Below the pieces are notes generated by a model. It saw only the letters and a list, made by a program, of their open reading frames with translations. It was not told where the DNA came from and ran no database searches. The translations under genes were made by a program, and so were the position numbers. Of a stretch of DNA of 64,000 nucleotides, positions 35,767 to 44,854 are shown one piece after another; positions within the stretch are counted from its first letter, which is position 1, and each line of letters opens with the position of its first letter. Source of the stretch: Trebonia sp963771985 (lineage in GTDB: Bacteria; Actinomycetota; Actinomycetes; Streptosporangiales; Streptosporangiaceae); contig CAVYVO010000010.1 of NCBI GenBank assembly GCA_963771985.1, positions 248,001-312,000 of the forward strand, in the 5' to 3' direction.

Positions 35767-36678
35767 CTACAGCTCGTCGCCAGGGATCTCTATCTGGCTG
35801 ATGGCCTGGCCGTATGCAATGGCGGTGAGCTTGGCGATGTTGCTGTGCGCGCCCAGGGGCGCCGCGCATTCGGCCCCGGCCGCCATCGCGTCCAAGTCGC
35901 TCTTGCTCGCCTCCGGCCCGATGAGGCAGGGGGCGATGGCGAGCCGGTTGACGCCCATCTCCTTCAGCCGCATCGCGGCTTCCTGAAGAGATGGCGGACT
36001 ATCCAGCGACGCGGTGATGACCGGTAGCGCGAGCCGCGCGGCGAGCAGGACCGAAGTCACGTTGGCCGCCGCGGCGGAGTCCGGGCCGCCGACGGTCGCG
36101 ATCAGGATGCCGTCGGCGGCCGTGACGATGCTGAACAACCGCACCCGGTCCGCCCGCGCCAGGCCCGCCTCCGCGAGCCTGATGTGCAGCACCTCCGCGA
36201 TCAGCGCGTTCGAGTTGGTGAAGCCGGAGACGACCGCGTTGACCCCGCTGGCGGAGATCGCCTCGCGCAGCCGCCGGGTCACTGGCGGGTTCGGGGTCGC
36301 GAGCAACGGGATTACCACGGCGCACGGCGCGCCCGCGGGCCGCCGCGCGGCGGCGTCAGCCAGCACCGCGCGGAGGTCGGACGGGTCGCTGCGGCCGCCG
36401 CCGTCGATCCGGGCGATGCGCACGTCCACAGCCGGATTGTCGACTCGCAGCACGATGCCGAGCTCGCCCACCGGGCCAGCGGTGAGGTCGACATCCCTTC
36501 CTGGCACGGCCAGCACGAGAGCCGGGCGCGCCCTGCGGCAGGCTGGCCGGGACGGCACGGCGGTGCCGTCCGGCCGGCCGGGGCGGCCGCGCCACGGGCC
36601 TGCTGGGCATGACCTGGCGGCCGGCGAGATCGCCGGCGCGGCCGGGGAGGTCACCACCGCGGCCAGGGAGGTCACCAC
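35767..36678 (-). CDS. CbiX-like sirohydrochlorin chelatase, 5' end unclear
   Basis: The conserved part begins at about residue 47 of this frame (RPALVLAVPG). It runs through VNAVVSGFTNSNALIAEVL, VLLAARLALPVITAS, a MRLKEMGVNRLAIAPCLIGPE segment and the ending LGAHSNIAKLTAIAYGQAI. These are features of the CbiX/SirB family, which inserts Co or Fe into sirohydrochlorin for B12 or sirohaem. The first 46 residues (VVTSLAAVVTSPAAP...) come from a tandem-repeat stretch and look artificial. An overlapping frame (36356-36958) has a more protein-like repeat upstream. Either the true start is near 36560 or a frameshift joins the two frames. Confidence 0.6.
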   Translation of the reverse strand: MVTSLAAVVTSPAAPAISPAARSCPAGPWRGRPGRPDGTAVPSRPACRRARPALVLAVPGRDVDLTAGPVGELGIVLRVDNPAVDVRIARIDGGGRSDPSDLRAVLADAAARRPAGAPCAVVIPLLATPNPPVTRRLREAISASGVNAVVSGFTNSNALIAEVLHIRLAEAGLARADRVRLFSIVTAADGILIATVGGPDSAAAANVTSVLLAARLALPVITASLDSPPSLQEAAMRLKEMGVNRLAIAPCLIGPEASKSDLDAMAAGAECAAPLGAHSNIAKLTAIAYGQAISQIEIPGDEL

Positions 36679-37242
36679 CGCGAGGGGAGAGATCGCCGCG
36701 GCCGGGGAGCTCCGGGCCGTGGCTGGGGATGTCGTCGCCCGGGCGGCCCGCGTCCGGATGCCTCAAGGGGAGGTCGCCCCTGGCGGGGATGTCGCCCCTA
36801 GCGGTCAGGTCACTCCTGGCGGGCAGATCAGCCGGGTACTGTCGTGCCGACAGCGCCCCGCCTGGCTGCCGGGACGGCATGCTGTCGCTAGGCTGCCGCA
36901 CGGGGAGGCCTGCCGAGGGGTCACGAACATCCGTCACGAGTCGGAAGCCTAGTCCCAAGGTGTCCTTGATGCCTCAAAAGCGCCGAAACAGCCGAACATG
37001 CGAAGGTACTTGTTGCCGATTTCTGACCCTCGTGCCAGCAGCGGCAACAATACTCCCGCGAGTTGCTCACTGTCCGCCGTGTTTCGACGTTACCCGCGTT
37101 ACCCGCGGACCTCGGCACCCGCGGACCTCGGCCGGCGGTCCGAAAAACTACCGGGCGGCGGTGCCGTAGCTATGCTACTAGCGAGTAACATATGGCTAGG
37201 TAACCTGACCTGCCCTATGCAGGCCGACCCGTGGAGCGTTAG
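36679..37242. other. Region upstream of the chelatase and acyl-CoA dehydrogenase genes
   Basis: From 36679 to 36958 the minus strand encodes, in a frame different from the chelatase, repeated Arg-Gly-Asp-Leu/Ile-Pro-type units (PARGDLPLR, PGRGDLSPR, PGRGGDLPGR). This may be the missing N-terminal part of the chelatase gene. From 36959 to 37242 no gene is seen; an imperfect inverted repeat TACTAGC...GCTAGGTA lies about 45-70 bp before the dehydrogenase start and may be an operator. Confidence 0.4.
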
Positions 37243-39081
37243 ATGAGCCACTACAAGAGCAATCTCCGGGATATCGAGTTCAACCTCTTCGAGGTGCTCG
37301 GCCGTCAGGAGCTCCTGGGCGCTGGCCCCTTCGCCGAAGTGGACGAGGAAACGGCGCGCGACATGCTGGCAGAGGTCAACAGGCTCGCGATCGGGCCGGT
37401 AGCGGAGTCGTTCGCCGATGCCGACCGCAATCCGCCGGTGTTCGACCCTGCCACCGGGACCGTGACGATGCCGGAGTCGTTCCACAAGTCGTTCCGCGCG
37501 CTCATGGACGCGGAGTGGTGGCGGCTCGCGGTACCGCCCGAGCTCGGCGGGACCGTCGTGCCCAGGTCGCTCAGCTGGGCCGTGGCGGAATTCATCCTCG
37601 GTGCCAACCCGGCTGCCTGGATGTACTCCAACGGCCCGACCTTCGCCACCGTGCTGTGGAAGATCGGCACGCCCGAGCAGAAGCGCTTCGCCGAGCTTGC
37701 CATCGAGCGGGAGTGGGGCGCGACGATGGTGCTGACCGAGCCGGACGCGGGCTCGGACGTGGGCACCGGGCGCACCAGGGCGATCGAGCAGCCGGACGGG
37801 ACCTGGCACATCGAAGGCGTCAAGCGGTTCATCACCGTCGCCGAGCACGACATGTCGGAGAACATCTTCCACCTGGTGCTCGCCCGCCCCGAAGGCGCTG
37901 GCCCCGGCACCAAGGGACTGTCCATGTTCCTGGTGCCGAAATACCTGGTGAACGAGGACGGCACGCCCGGCGAGCGCAACGGCGTGAAGGTGACCAACCT
38001 CGAGCACAAGATGGGCCTGAAGGTCTCGACGACGTGCGAGCTGACGTTCGGCGCGGACGCGGGCCGGCCTGCCGTCGGCACGCTGGTCGGCGGCGTCCAC
38101 GACGGCATCAGGCAGATGTTCCTGATCATCGAGAGCGCCCGGATGATGGTCGGCAGCAAGGCGATCGCGACGCTCTCCACCGGGTACCTCAACGCGCTCG
38201 ACTTCGCGAAGGACCGCGTCCAGGGACCGGACCTCACCAGGCAGACGGACAAGGCCGCCCCGCGGGTGACGATCATCCATCACCCGGACGTACGGCGGAT
38301 GCTCATGCTGCAGAAGGCGTATGCCGAGGGCATGCGCGCGCTGGTCCTCTACACGGCCACGCAGCAGGACGCCGTGCAGGTAGCCGAGGCGAACGGCGTC
38401 GTGGACGCCGCTGCGGCGGCGCGCAACGACCTGCTGCTCCCCTTGGTCAAGGGCGTCGGATCCGAGCGGTCCTACGAGATGCTGACGCTGTCCCTGCAGA
38501 CGCTCGGCGGCTCCGGGTTCCTGCAGGACTACCCGATGGAGCAGTACATCAGGGACGCGAAGATCGACAGCCTCTACGAGGGCACCACGGGGATCCAGAG
38601 CCTGGACTTCTTCTTCCGCAAGATGATCCGTGACCAGGGCGCGGCCGTCGGCGCGCTGCTCGCCGAGATCTCGGAGTTCGCCGCGGCCGACAACGGCAAC
38701 GGCCGTCTCAAGACGGAGCGGGCCGCGCTGGCCGAGGGCATCGCCCACATCGAGGCGATGCTGGCCACGATGACCGGCTTCGTGATCGGCTCGATGGAAC
38801 GGCCCGAGGAGATCTACAAGGTCGGGCTCAACTCCGTGCGGCTGCTGCTGGCCTTCGGCGACCTGATCATCGGCTGGCTGCTCGCCCGGCAGGCCGAGGT
38901 AGCGCGGCGCGCGCTGGACGACGGCGACTCGCTGCCGGAGTCGGATCGCGACTTCTACACCGGCAAGCTCGCCGCGGCCCGCTTCTTCGCGACGACCGTC
39001 CTGCCCCGCCTGGAGACCGACCAGAAGATCGTCCAGGACACCACCCTGGATCTCATGGAAGTCCCCGAGGGCGCCTTCTAG
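37243..39081 (+). CDS. Acyl-CoA dehydrogenase, long (FadE-type) form
   Basis: 612 aa, the length of the long two-domain family with the extra C-terminal acyl-CoA dehydrogenase domain. Visible motifs are MVLTEPDAGSDVG (FAD/substrate binding, near 165), the KGVGSERSYEMLTLSLQTLGG helix region and IRDAKIDSLYEGTTGIQ near 440, whose Glu is the expected catalytic base. It oxidises acyl-CoA to enoyl-CoA in beta-oxidation, passing electrons to ETF and then, presumably, to the EtfD-like enzyme at 17505-19652. Single gene; its stop shares CTAG with the rhomboid gene. Confidence 0.92.
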   Translation: MSHYKSNLRDIEFNLFEVLGRQELLGAGPFAEVDEETARDMLAEVNRLAIGPVAESFADADRNPPVFDPATGTVTMPESFHKSFRALMDAEWWRLAVPPELGGTVVPRSLSWAVAEFILGANPAAWMYSNGPTFATVLWKIGTPEQKRFAELAIEREWGATMVLTEPDAGSDVGTGRTRAIEQPDGTWHIEGVKRFITVAEHDMSENIFHLVLARPEGAGPGTKGLSMFLVPKYLVNEDGTPGERNGVKVTNLEHKMGLKVSTTCELTFGADAGRPAVGTLVGGVHDGIRQMFLIIESARMMVGSKAIATLSTGYLNALDFAKDRVQGPDLTRQTDKAAPRVTIIHHPDVRRMLMLQKAYAEGMRALVLYTATQQDAVQVAEANGVVDAAAAARNDLLLPLVKGVGSERSYEMLTLSLQTLGGSGFLQDYPMEQYIRDAKIDSLYEGTTGIQSLDFFFRKMIRDQGAAVGALLAEISEFAAADNGNGRLKTERAALAEGIAHIEAMLATMTGFVIGSMERPEEIYKVGLNSVRLLLAFGDLIIGWLLARQAEVARRALDDGDSLPESDRDFYTGKLAAARFFATTVLPRLETDQKIVQDTTLDLMEVPEGAF

Positions 39082-39875
39082 AGGCCCAGGTCGTCCAGTT
39101 CGCGCAGCAGGTCCGCGGCTGACCTGCTGCCCGGGTGGGCGTCAGGCGCGGCAGCGCCGCCCGGCGTCCGCGGTGTCCCAGGCGTCCCAGGTGTCCCCGG
39201 CCCGGCCGGCGCGCCGCCGGGACCCGCGGCACCCCGGTTAGGCTCGTCGCCCCCGCCGAGGCGCCTGCCGCCCGGGCCTATCGTCCAGCCGCTTGTCCAG
39301 CCGCCCGCCGTGACCGCGGCGGGTGTCCGCGTCCGCAGGATCCAGGCTGCCAGGATGCCGCCGAACAGCCCGCCGAGGTGCCCTATCCAGCTGATGCCCG
39401 GCGTGCCGGGGATGGCCACCTGCAGGATGGTCCAGTACAGCAGGCCCGCCACGATCCCGACGCCGATGTCAACCAGGTTGCGGTCGAAGAATCCGCGGAT
39501 CAGGACGTAGCCGAAGTAGCCGAAGATGAGCCCGCTGGCGCCCACGGTCAGCTCGTTGTTCTGGAAGAGCCACACCGCCAGCCCGCTGACCACCGCGATG
39601 ATGAGTGTGGCCAGCAGGAACTTCGCGATGCTCCGGTAGGCCGCCAGCACGCCGAGGACGAACAGCGGCACCGTGTTGCCCTCTATGTGCTGCCAGGAGA
39701 AATGCAGGAACGGCGCGGTGAAGATGTCTCCGAGATGGCTCACGGAATGCGGCATGATGCCGAACTCCGGGTCCAGCCGGTACCCGTCGGCCCAGTTGAA
39801 CACCTGCAATATCCAGATAACCGCGATGAAGGCGCCCATCAGCACGAGCGCGTCGCGCACCTGACGTACCGACAT
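39078..39875 (-). CDS. Rhomboid-family intramembrane serine protease
   Basis: 265 aa. Six or seven hydrophobic segments span roughly 10-190. The catalytic Ser is in LTVGASGLIFGYFGY (near 112-126) and the His in ISWIGHLGGLFGG (near 168). HFSWQHIEGNTVPLFVLG carries the conserved His and Asn of the oxyanion region. The last 75 residues are a disordered Gly/Pro/Thr-rich cytoplasmic tail. It cleaves membrane-anchored proteins within the bilayer; substrates are unknown. It lies 27 bp upstream of the E2 stop, same strand, and could be cotranscribed at its 5' side. Confidence 0.9.
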   Translation of the reverse strand: MSVRQVRDALVLMGAFIAVIWILQVFNWADGYRLDPEFGIMPHSVSHLGDIFTAPFLHFSWQHIEGNTVPLFVLGVLAAYRSIAKFLLATLIIAVVSGLAVWLFQNNELTVGASGLIFGYFGYVLIRGFFDRNLVDIGVGIVAGLLYWTILQVAIPGTPGISWIGHLGGLFGGILAAWILRTRTPAAVTAGGWTSGWTIGPGGRRLGGGDEPNRGAAGPGGAPAGPGTPGTPGTPRTPGGAAAPDAHPGSRSAADLLRELDDLGL

Positions 39876-39902
39876 TCCGGACCTCCTCCGCGAGCCGGCG
39901 GC

Positions 39903-41285
39903 TCACGACCACGCGAGCATCCGGACCGGGTCTTCCAACATCGAGCCTACGTCCCGAAGGGCGGCTGAGCCGAGTTCTCCGTCCACGATCCTATGGTCGA
40001 ACGACAGCGAAAGCGTTGTTACCTTGCGTACGGCCAGCTCGCCCTGGTGCACCCACGGCGCGTCCCGCACCTGACCGAAGGCCAGGATCGCCGCCTCGCC
40101 CGGCGTCAGGATGGGCGTCCCCGCGTCCACGCCGAACACGCCCACGTTCGTGATCGTGATCGTCCCGCCGGACAGGTCGGCCGGCGTCGCCTTCCCGGCC
40201 CGTGCCGTGGCGGCCAGTTCGTCCAGCGCCCGCGCGAGCTGGACGACGGACAACGCCTGCGCACCCTTCACGTTGGGCACCAGCAGGCCGCGCTCGGCCG
40301 CCACCGCGATGCCGAGGTTGACCTGGTGCTTGACGACGATCTCCTGCGCGGCGTCGTCCCACGACGAGTTGATCATGGGATGCCTGGCGGCGGCGACCAG
40401 CAGCGCCCTGGCGACGAACAGCAGCGGCGACACCTTCACCGCGGCGAACTCAGGAAGGTCGCGCATCCGCCGCACCGCGGCCATCGTCTCGGTCACGTCC
40501 ACCTGGAGGAATTCCGTCACATGCGGTGCGGTGAACGCGCTGGCCACCATCGCCGCGGCGGTGTGCTTGCGCACCCCCCGCACCGGGATCCGCTCCTCCG
40601 TCCCGTTCGGGCTGGCCGTCGCGACCGCTGACCCGCCGTCGCCGGTTGCCGCGGATCCATATCCAGAACGGACCGTGGCGTCTCCCGCGGCCCGCTGCAC
40701 ATCCTCCCTGGTGACCGACCCCTCCGGCCCGCTCCCTGCCAGTCCGGTGAGATCAACCCCGAGATCCCGGGCCAGCCGCCGCACCGGCGGCTTGGCTCTG
40801 CTTCCCCCGGGGGGAAGACCCCCCCGGGGGCCCCCCAATGGGGGGACTGCCCGTCCCCCCATACCCCCCTGGCCCCCCTGGCCCCCCTGGCCCCCCTGGC
40901 CCCCTGGAGAGGGGGACAACGGCTGGGAGGGAGTGGCGGGATATGACCCCGGCCGCGTGGACGGCGACTTGCGGGGCCGCCGGGTCGTCGCGCCCGGCTT
41001 GGCCCCGTAGCCGACGAGCACCGCCTGCCGGGCGGGCTGGACGGTCTCCGGGACGTCGACCGTGATGATCGGCGTGCCCACGTCGACCGTCTCGCCCTCG
41101 CCCGCCAGCAGGGCGGTGACCGTTCCCGCGTAGGGGCTGGGCAGCTCGACGACCGCCTTCGCCGTCTCGATCTCCACGATGACCTGGTTGATCTGGACCG
41201 TGTCGCCCGGCTTGACGCGCCAGGACACGATGTCGGCCTCGGTCAGGCCCTCCCCGACGTCGGGGAGCTTGAACTCCTTGTTCAT
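39903..41285 (-). CDS. 2-oxoacid dehydrogenase E2, dihydrolipoamide acyltransferase
   Basis: 460 aa from the ATG at 41285. The lipoyl domain (1-80) carries EIETAKAVVELPSP with the lipoylated Lys. A long flexible linker with GGQ repeats follows, then a peripheral subunit-binding domain (KPPVRRLARDLGVDLTGLAG) and the acyltransferase domain ending SFDHRIVDGELG with the catalytic HRxxDG. It transfers the acyl group to CoA in the branched-chain 2-oxoacid or pyruvate dehydrogenase complex. It is 13 bp after E1 beta. The linker DNA (40804-40915) is highly repetitive. Confidence 0.94.
   Translation of the reverse strand: MNKEFKLPDVGEGLTEADIVSWRVKPGDTVQINQVIVEIETAKAVVELPSPYAGTVTALLAGEGETVDVGTPIITVDVPETVQPARQAVLVGYGAKPGATTRRPRKSPSTRPGSYPATPSQPLSPSPGGQGGQGGQGGQGGMGGRAVPPLGGPRGGLPPGGSRAKPPVRRLARDLGVDLTGLAGSGPEGSVTREDVQRAAGDATVRSGYGSAATGDGGSAVATASPNGTEERIPVRGVRKHTAAAMVASAFTAPHVTEFLQVDVTETMAAVRRMRDLPEFAAVKVSPLLFVARALLVAAARHPMINSSWDDAAQEIVVKHQVNLGIAVAAERGLLVPNVKGAQALSVVQLARALDELAATARAGKATPADLSGGTITITNVGVFGVDAGTPILTPGEAAILAFGQVRDAPWVHQGELAVRKVTTLSLSFDHRIVDGELGSAALRDVGSMLEDPVRMLAWS
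40804..40915. repeat. Repetitive C/G-run tract in the E2 linker, including G-rich repeat copy 3
   Basis: CCCCCGGGGGGAAGACCCCCCCGGGGG (40804-40830) and C/G runs up to 40865 are followed by four tandem CCCCCTGGC-type units. On the coding strand they encode a (GGQ)n spacer. Being in a linker, length changes in multiples of three would be tolerated; slippage here is likely. Confidence 0.7.
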
Positions 41286-41298
41286 GCTGCTCTCCGGG

Positions 41299-42282
41299 TC
41301 AGAAGGCGAACGTGCGGTCGACCGCGTCCAGGATCCGGTCAAGGTCCGGCAGGTAATGGTCCTCGAGCTTGGCCGGCGGGTACGGCGTGGCGAATCCGCC
41401 GACCCGGAGCACCGGCGCCTCCATGTGGTAGAAGCACTGCTCGGTTACCCGCGCGGCGATCTCGGCCCCCAGCCCCGCGTAGACAGGCGCCTCGTGCGCG
41501 ACTACGCACCGGCCGGTCCGGGACACCGACGCCGTGATCGTCTCCATGTCCAGCGGCGACAGCGACCGCAGGTCGATCACCTCGATGGACCGCCCGTCGT
41601 CCCGCGCCGCGATCGCCGCCTCGGTGCAGGTCCGGATCAGCGGCCCGTAGCTGAGCAGGGTCACGTCGTCCCCGGGCAGCACGACCCGCGCCTTGTCCAG
41701 CGGCAGCACGTCGTCGAGCGGCGCCGTGGTGTCGACCTCGCCCTTGTCCCAGTACCGGCGCTTCGGCTCGAAGAAGATCACCGGGTCGTCGCAGGCTATC
41801 GCCAGCTGGATCATGCCGAACGCTTCCGCCGCGTCGGCGCACGCGACTACCCGCAGCCCGGCCGTGTGCGCGAAGAACACCTCAGGCGACTCGCTGTGGT
41901 GCTCGACCGCGCCGATGCCGCCGCCGAACGGGATGCGGATCACCACCGGCAGCGTTACCTGGCCACGCGACCGGTGGTGCATCTTGGCGAGCTGGCTGAC
42001 GATCTGGTCGGTCGCCGGGAAGACGAACCCGTCGAACTGGATCTCGCACACCGGCCGGTAGCCGCGCAAGGCCAGCCCGATCGCGGTGCCCACGATTCCC
42101 GACTCCGCGAGCGGCGTGTCAACCACACGGTGCTCGCCGAAGTCCTTCTGCAGGCCGTCGGTGACCCGGAAGACACCGCCGAGCTTGCCGACGTCCTCGC
42201 CCATGATCATCACCTTGGGGTCGGCCTCGAGCGCCCGGCGCAGTCCCTCGTTCAGCGCCCGGGAGAGTGTGAGCTTGGTCAT
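41299..42282 (-). CDS. 2-oxoacid dehydrogenase E1 beta subunit
   Basis: 327 aa. Transketolase-like pyrimidine-binding domain with GEDVGKLGGVFRVTDGL near the start and the TPP-facing EGFEFP-type region (QFDGFVFPATDQIV). A C-terminal transketolase domain has YGPLIRTCTEAA and VVAHEAPVYAGLGAEI. It forms the alpha2-beta2 TPP-dependent E1 with the upstream gene. The start codon overlaps the E1 alpha stop (ATGA). E2 follows by 13 bp, so this is an E1 alpha-E1 beta-E2 operon. A dedicated E3 is not present here. Confidence 0.95.
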   Translation of the reverse strand: MTKLTLSRALNEGLRRALEADPKVMIMGEDVGKLGGVFRVTDGLQKDFGEHRVVDTPLAESGIVGTAIGLALRGYRPVCEIQFDGFVFPATDQIVSQLAKMHHRSRGQVTLPVVIRIPFGGGIGAVEHHSESPEVFFAHTAGLRVVACADAAEAFGMIQLAIACDDPVIFFEPKRRYWDKGEVDTTAPLDDVLPLDKARVVLPGDDVTLLSYGPLIRTCTEAAIAARDDGRSIEVIDLRSLSPLDMETITASVSRTGRCVVAHEAPVYAGLGAEIAARVTEQCFYHMEAPVLRVGGFATPYPPAKLEDHYLPDLDRILDAVDRTFAF

Positions 42283-43388
42283 AGCGCCGCCTCCTCGAAC
42301 CCCTCCAGGTACGCCTCGTACTGTGCGCGCTCCGCGTCAAGGATCGCGCTCGCGCCCGTGTACACGTGCTCGAACAGCGTGAGCGGCGCCGGTTCGCCCA
42401 GCTGGTGGCAGGCTTCCCGGATGCGCGTGCCCAGTTCGGCCGCCTCCGCCTCCACCTGCTCGAAGAAGGCCGCGTTGGCCTGGCCGCTGCGGGCCAGGTA
42501 GGACCGCACGCGCTCGATGGGATCCCGCAGCCGCCACGCCTCGAGCTCGCTGGACAGCCGGTAGCGGGTGGGGTCGTCGGTAGTGGTGTGCGCGCCCATC
42601 CGGTAGGTGAAAGCTTCGATGAGCGTGGGGCCCTGCCCCTCGCGGGCGGCGCGCAGCGCTTGCTGGGTCACCGTGTAGCAGGCGAGTACGTCGTTGCCGT
42701 CGACCCGGACGCCGGGGAAGCCGAAGCCGCGGGACCGCTGGTACAGCGGGATGGGGCTCTGCAGCTCCTGCGGGGCGGAGATCGCGTACTGGTTGTTCTG
42801 GCAGAAGAAGACCACCGGCGCGTGGAAGACCGACGCCCAGGCGAACGCCTCGCTCACGTCTCCCTGGCTGGTGGCGCCGTCGCCGAAGTAGACGATTACC
42901 GCCTCGTCCTCGGACGCGTCCCGCTGGATGCCCATCGCGTAGCCGGTGGCGTGCAGCGTCTGGTCGCCGATCACGATCGTGTACAGGTGGAACTTGTGTT
43001 CCTCCGGGTCCCAGCTGCCCTGGGTGACGCCACGGAAGAGCTCGAGCAGCCGTACCGGGTCGAGGCCACGGCACCAGGCGACGCCGTGCTCGCGGTAGGA
43101 GGGGAAGGCCATGTCCTTGGGCGAGAGGGCCCGCCCGGAGCCGACCTGGGCCGCCTCCTGGCCGAGCAGGGACGCCCAGATGCCTAGCTCGCCCTGGCGC
43201 TGCAGCGCGATCGCCTCGGTGTCGATCCGCCGGACCAGGACCATGTCGCGGTACATGCCCTTGAGGTCTACGTCGTCGCCGAGGGGGTATCCCGGGTGAT
43301 CGACCCGCTGGCCCTCGGGGGTGAGAAGCTGGATGAGCTCGGAGTCTTGCGGCGCGACTGTAATCGCGCCGCCAGTTTCGACGGTCAC
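42279..43388 (-). CDS. 2-oxoacid dehydrogenase E1 alpha subunit
   Basis: 369 aa from a GTG. The TPP/Mg motif GDGATSQGDVSEAFAWAS, ending in the FFCQNNQYAIS Asn, is at about 170-200; YREHGVAW and YRMGAHTTTDDPTRYR (the phosphorylation-loop region) are also present. The operon with E1 beta and E2 and the YRMGAHTTTDDPTRYR type fit branched-chain 2-oxoacid (Bkd) complexes, which feed iso/anteiso fatty acids and polyketide starters, but a pyruvate dehydrogenase cannot be excluded from sequence alone. Confidence 0.93.
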   Translation of the reverse strand: MTVETGGAITVAPQDSELIQLLTPEGQRVDHPGYPLGDDVDLKGMYRDMVLVRRIDTEAIALQRQGELGIWASLLGQEAAQVGSGRALSPKDMAFPSYREHGVAWCRGLDPVRLLELFRGVTQGSWDPEEHKFHLYTIVIGDQTLHATGYAMGIQRDASEDEAVIVYFGDGATSQGDVSEAFAWASVFHAPVVFFCQNNQYAISAPQELQSPIPLYQRSRGFGFPGVRVDGNDVLACYTVTQQALRAAREGQGPTLIEAFTYRMGAHTTTDDPTRYRLSSELEAWRLRDPIERVRSYLARSGQANAAFFEQVEAEAAELGTRIREACHQLGEPAPLTLFEHVYTGASAILDAERAQYEAYLEGFEEAAL

Positions 43389-43542
43389 GTGCCACTCCTT
43401 TTGGCGAGGCCGGACGGTGGGGTCGCCATCGCCAGCCTAACCGGCCTTGATGCCCCGGTAGCTGTACGCTTCATGGGCGCTCGCTGCCGCGGCTGGACGT
43501 TGTCACCTGACGATATATGCCCTGTTTGCCCTGGGAGGATAC

Positions 43543-43788
43543 GTGGCCAGAGTGATCGTTGACGTAATGCTCAAGCCCGAGATTCACGACCCGCAGGGCG
43601 AGGCGGTGCTCAGCGCCAGCCGCCGCCTCGGCTTCGGCAGCGTGACCGGCATCCGCCAGGGCAAGCGCTTCGAGCTCGAGATCGACGGCCCGGCGGACAG
43701 CGCGGCGCTGGCGGCCATCGAGAACCTGGCCCGCGAACTGCTGGCCAACCCCGTCATCGAGGAGTTCTCCCTCCACTCGGCGGACTAA
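43543..43788 (+). CDS. purS: FGAM synthetase subunit PurS
   Basis: 81 aa from a GTG with a GGGAGG ribosome site. PurS features are VIVDVMLKPEIHDPQGEAV and GFGSVTGIRQGKRFELEI. It is the small subunit that bridges PurQ and PurL in the three-part formylglycinamidine ribonucleotide synthase. In most actinomycetes purS, purQ and purL are nearly contiguous; here 388 bp with a tandem repeat separate it from purQ. Confidence 0.95.
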   Translation: MARVIVDVMLKPEIHDPQGEAVLSASRRLGFGSVTGIRQGKRFELEIDGPADSAALAAIENLARELLANPVIEEFSLHSAD

Positions 43789-44176
43789 CTGGTCTCGTCA
43801 GTCTCACCCGTCTCAGCCGTACCCTATTTCCGGTGACCTGGCGGCCGGCCGTCTCACATACTGGGATGGCCTGGTGACATAGGACCTCAAATCGCCGGAC
43901 AAATGGGGCGAAACGGGCGCTAAAAGGGAGGGTTGAGATCCTAAGTGGCGGCAGAGCCGACGGTCCGCGCACCAGTGTGACCGCTGTGCGGCCTGTGACT
44001 TCCCAGTCTGCTGCCCGTGCGTGGCTGCTGCCCGTGCGTGGCCGGGGGCCGTGCGTGGCTGCTGCCCGTGCGTGGCCGCGGGCCGTGCGTGGCCGCGGGC
44101 CGGGGAGCGAGTGGCTGGCGTTACGCGAGAAAAAGCCGTTTCGCTGAGCTGGGGCGGTGCCGGGTAGGCTGCGCTC
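43789..44176. other. purS-purQ intergenic region with no gene
   Basis: 388 bp. The right half contains the 17-bp tandem array at 44015-44099. No terminator-like hairpin with a T-run is visible. The last 75 bp must supply the purQ ribosome site and perhaps a promoter. Confidence 0.5.
44015..44099. repeat. 17-bp tandem repeat, five units
   Basis: The core CCGTGCGTGGC begins at 44015, 44032, 44049, 44066 and 44083, an exact 17-bp period. The remaining six bases of each unit alternate between TGCTGC and CCG-rich variants. The unit length is not a multiple of three and the array is outside genes. It looks like a variable-number tandem repeat. Confidence 0.85.
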
Positions 44177-44854
44177 GTGCGGATAGGCGTTGTCACGTTT
44201 CCCGGCTCATTGGACGACACCGACGCGGCCCGCGCCGTCCGGTACGCCGGAGCGGACCCGGTTCCGCTCTGGCACGCCGACCGTGACCTGCGTGGCGTGG
44301 ACGCGGTGATCCTTCCCGGCGGGTTCTCATACGGTGACTACCTGCGGTGCGGCGCGATCGCCCGGTTCTCTCCCGTGATGGCCGAACTCGCCCCGGCGGC
44401 CCGGGCGGGCCTGCCGGTCCTGGGCATCTGCAACGGCTTCCAGATCCTGTGCGAGGCGCACCTGCTGCCCGGCGCGCTCACCCGGAACGCCGGCCTGCGC
44501 TTCATCACCCGCGACGTCACGCTCACGGTGGAGAACGCGCACACTGCGTGGACCGCGGCGTACGAGCAGGGCCAGCAGCTTCTGATACCCCTGAAGAGCG
44601 GCGAGGGCGCGTACGCGGCCGACGAGGCGACCCTGGACGAGCTTGAGGCCAGCGGCCGCGTGGTCGTGCGCTACGCCGGCGCCGCGCCGAACGGGGCCGC
44701 CCACAGTATCGCGGGCATCTGCGGCGAGGGCCGCAACGTCGTAGGGCTGATGCCGCACCCCGAGCACGCGATCGACCCGCTGACCGGCCCGTCCGCCGAC
44801 GGGCTCGGCTTCTTTACGTCGGCCGTCCAGGCCTTCGCCGGAGCGCTTAGTTGA
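44177..44854 (+). CDS. purQ: FGAM synthetase glutaminase subunit PurQ
   Basis: 225 aa from a GTG. Class I glutamine amidotransferase: catalytic Cys in LPVLGICNGFQIL (near 87-99), the VILPGGFSYGDYLRCGAI segment, and the His-Glu part GLMPHPEHAI near 195-204. It supplies ammonia from glutamine to PurL. It overlaps purL by the TTGA of its stop region, so translation is coupled. Confidence 0.96.
   Translation: MRIGVVTFPGSLDDTDAARAVRYAGADPVPLWHADRDLRGVDAVILPGGFSYGDYLRCGAIARFSPVMAELAPAARAGLPVLGICNGFQILCEAHLLPGALTRNAGLRFITRDVTLTVENAHTAWTAAYEQGQQLLIPLKSGEGAYAADEATLDELEASGRVVVRYAGAAPNGAAHSIAGICGEGRNVVGLMPHPEHAIDPLTGPSADGLGFFTSAVQAFAGALS

Noticed and set aside
44015..44099. CRISPR-like array
   Set aside because: 17-bp units follow each other without spacers and no cas genes are near; a simple tandem repeat.
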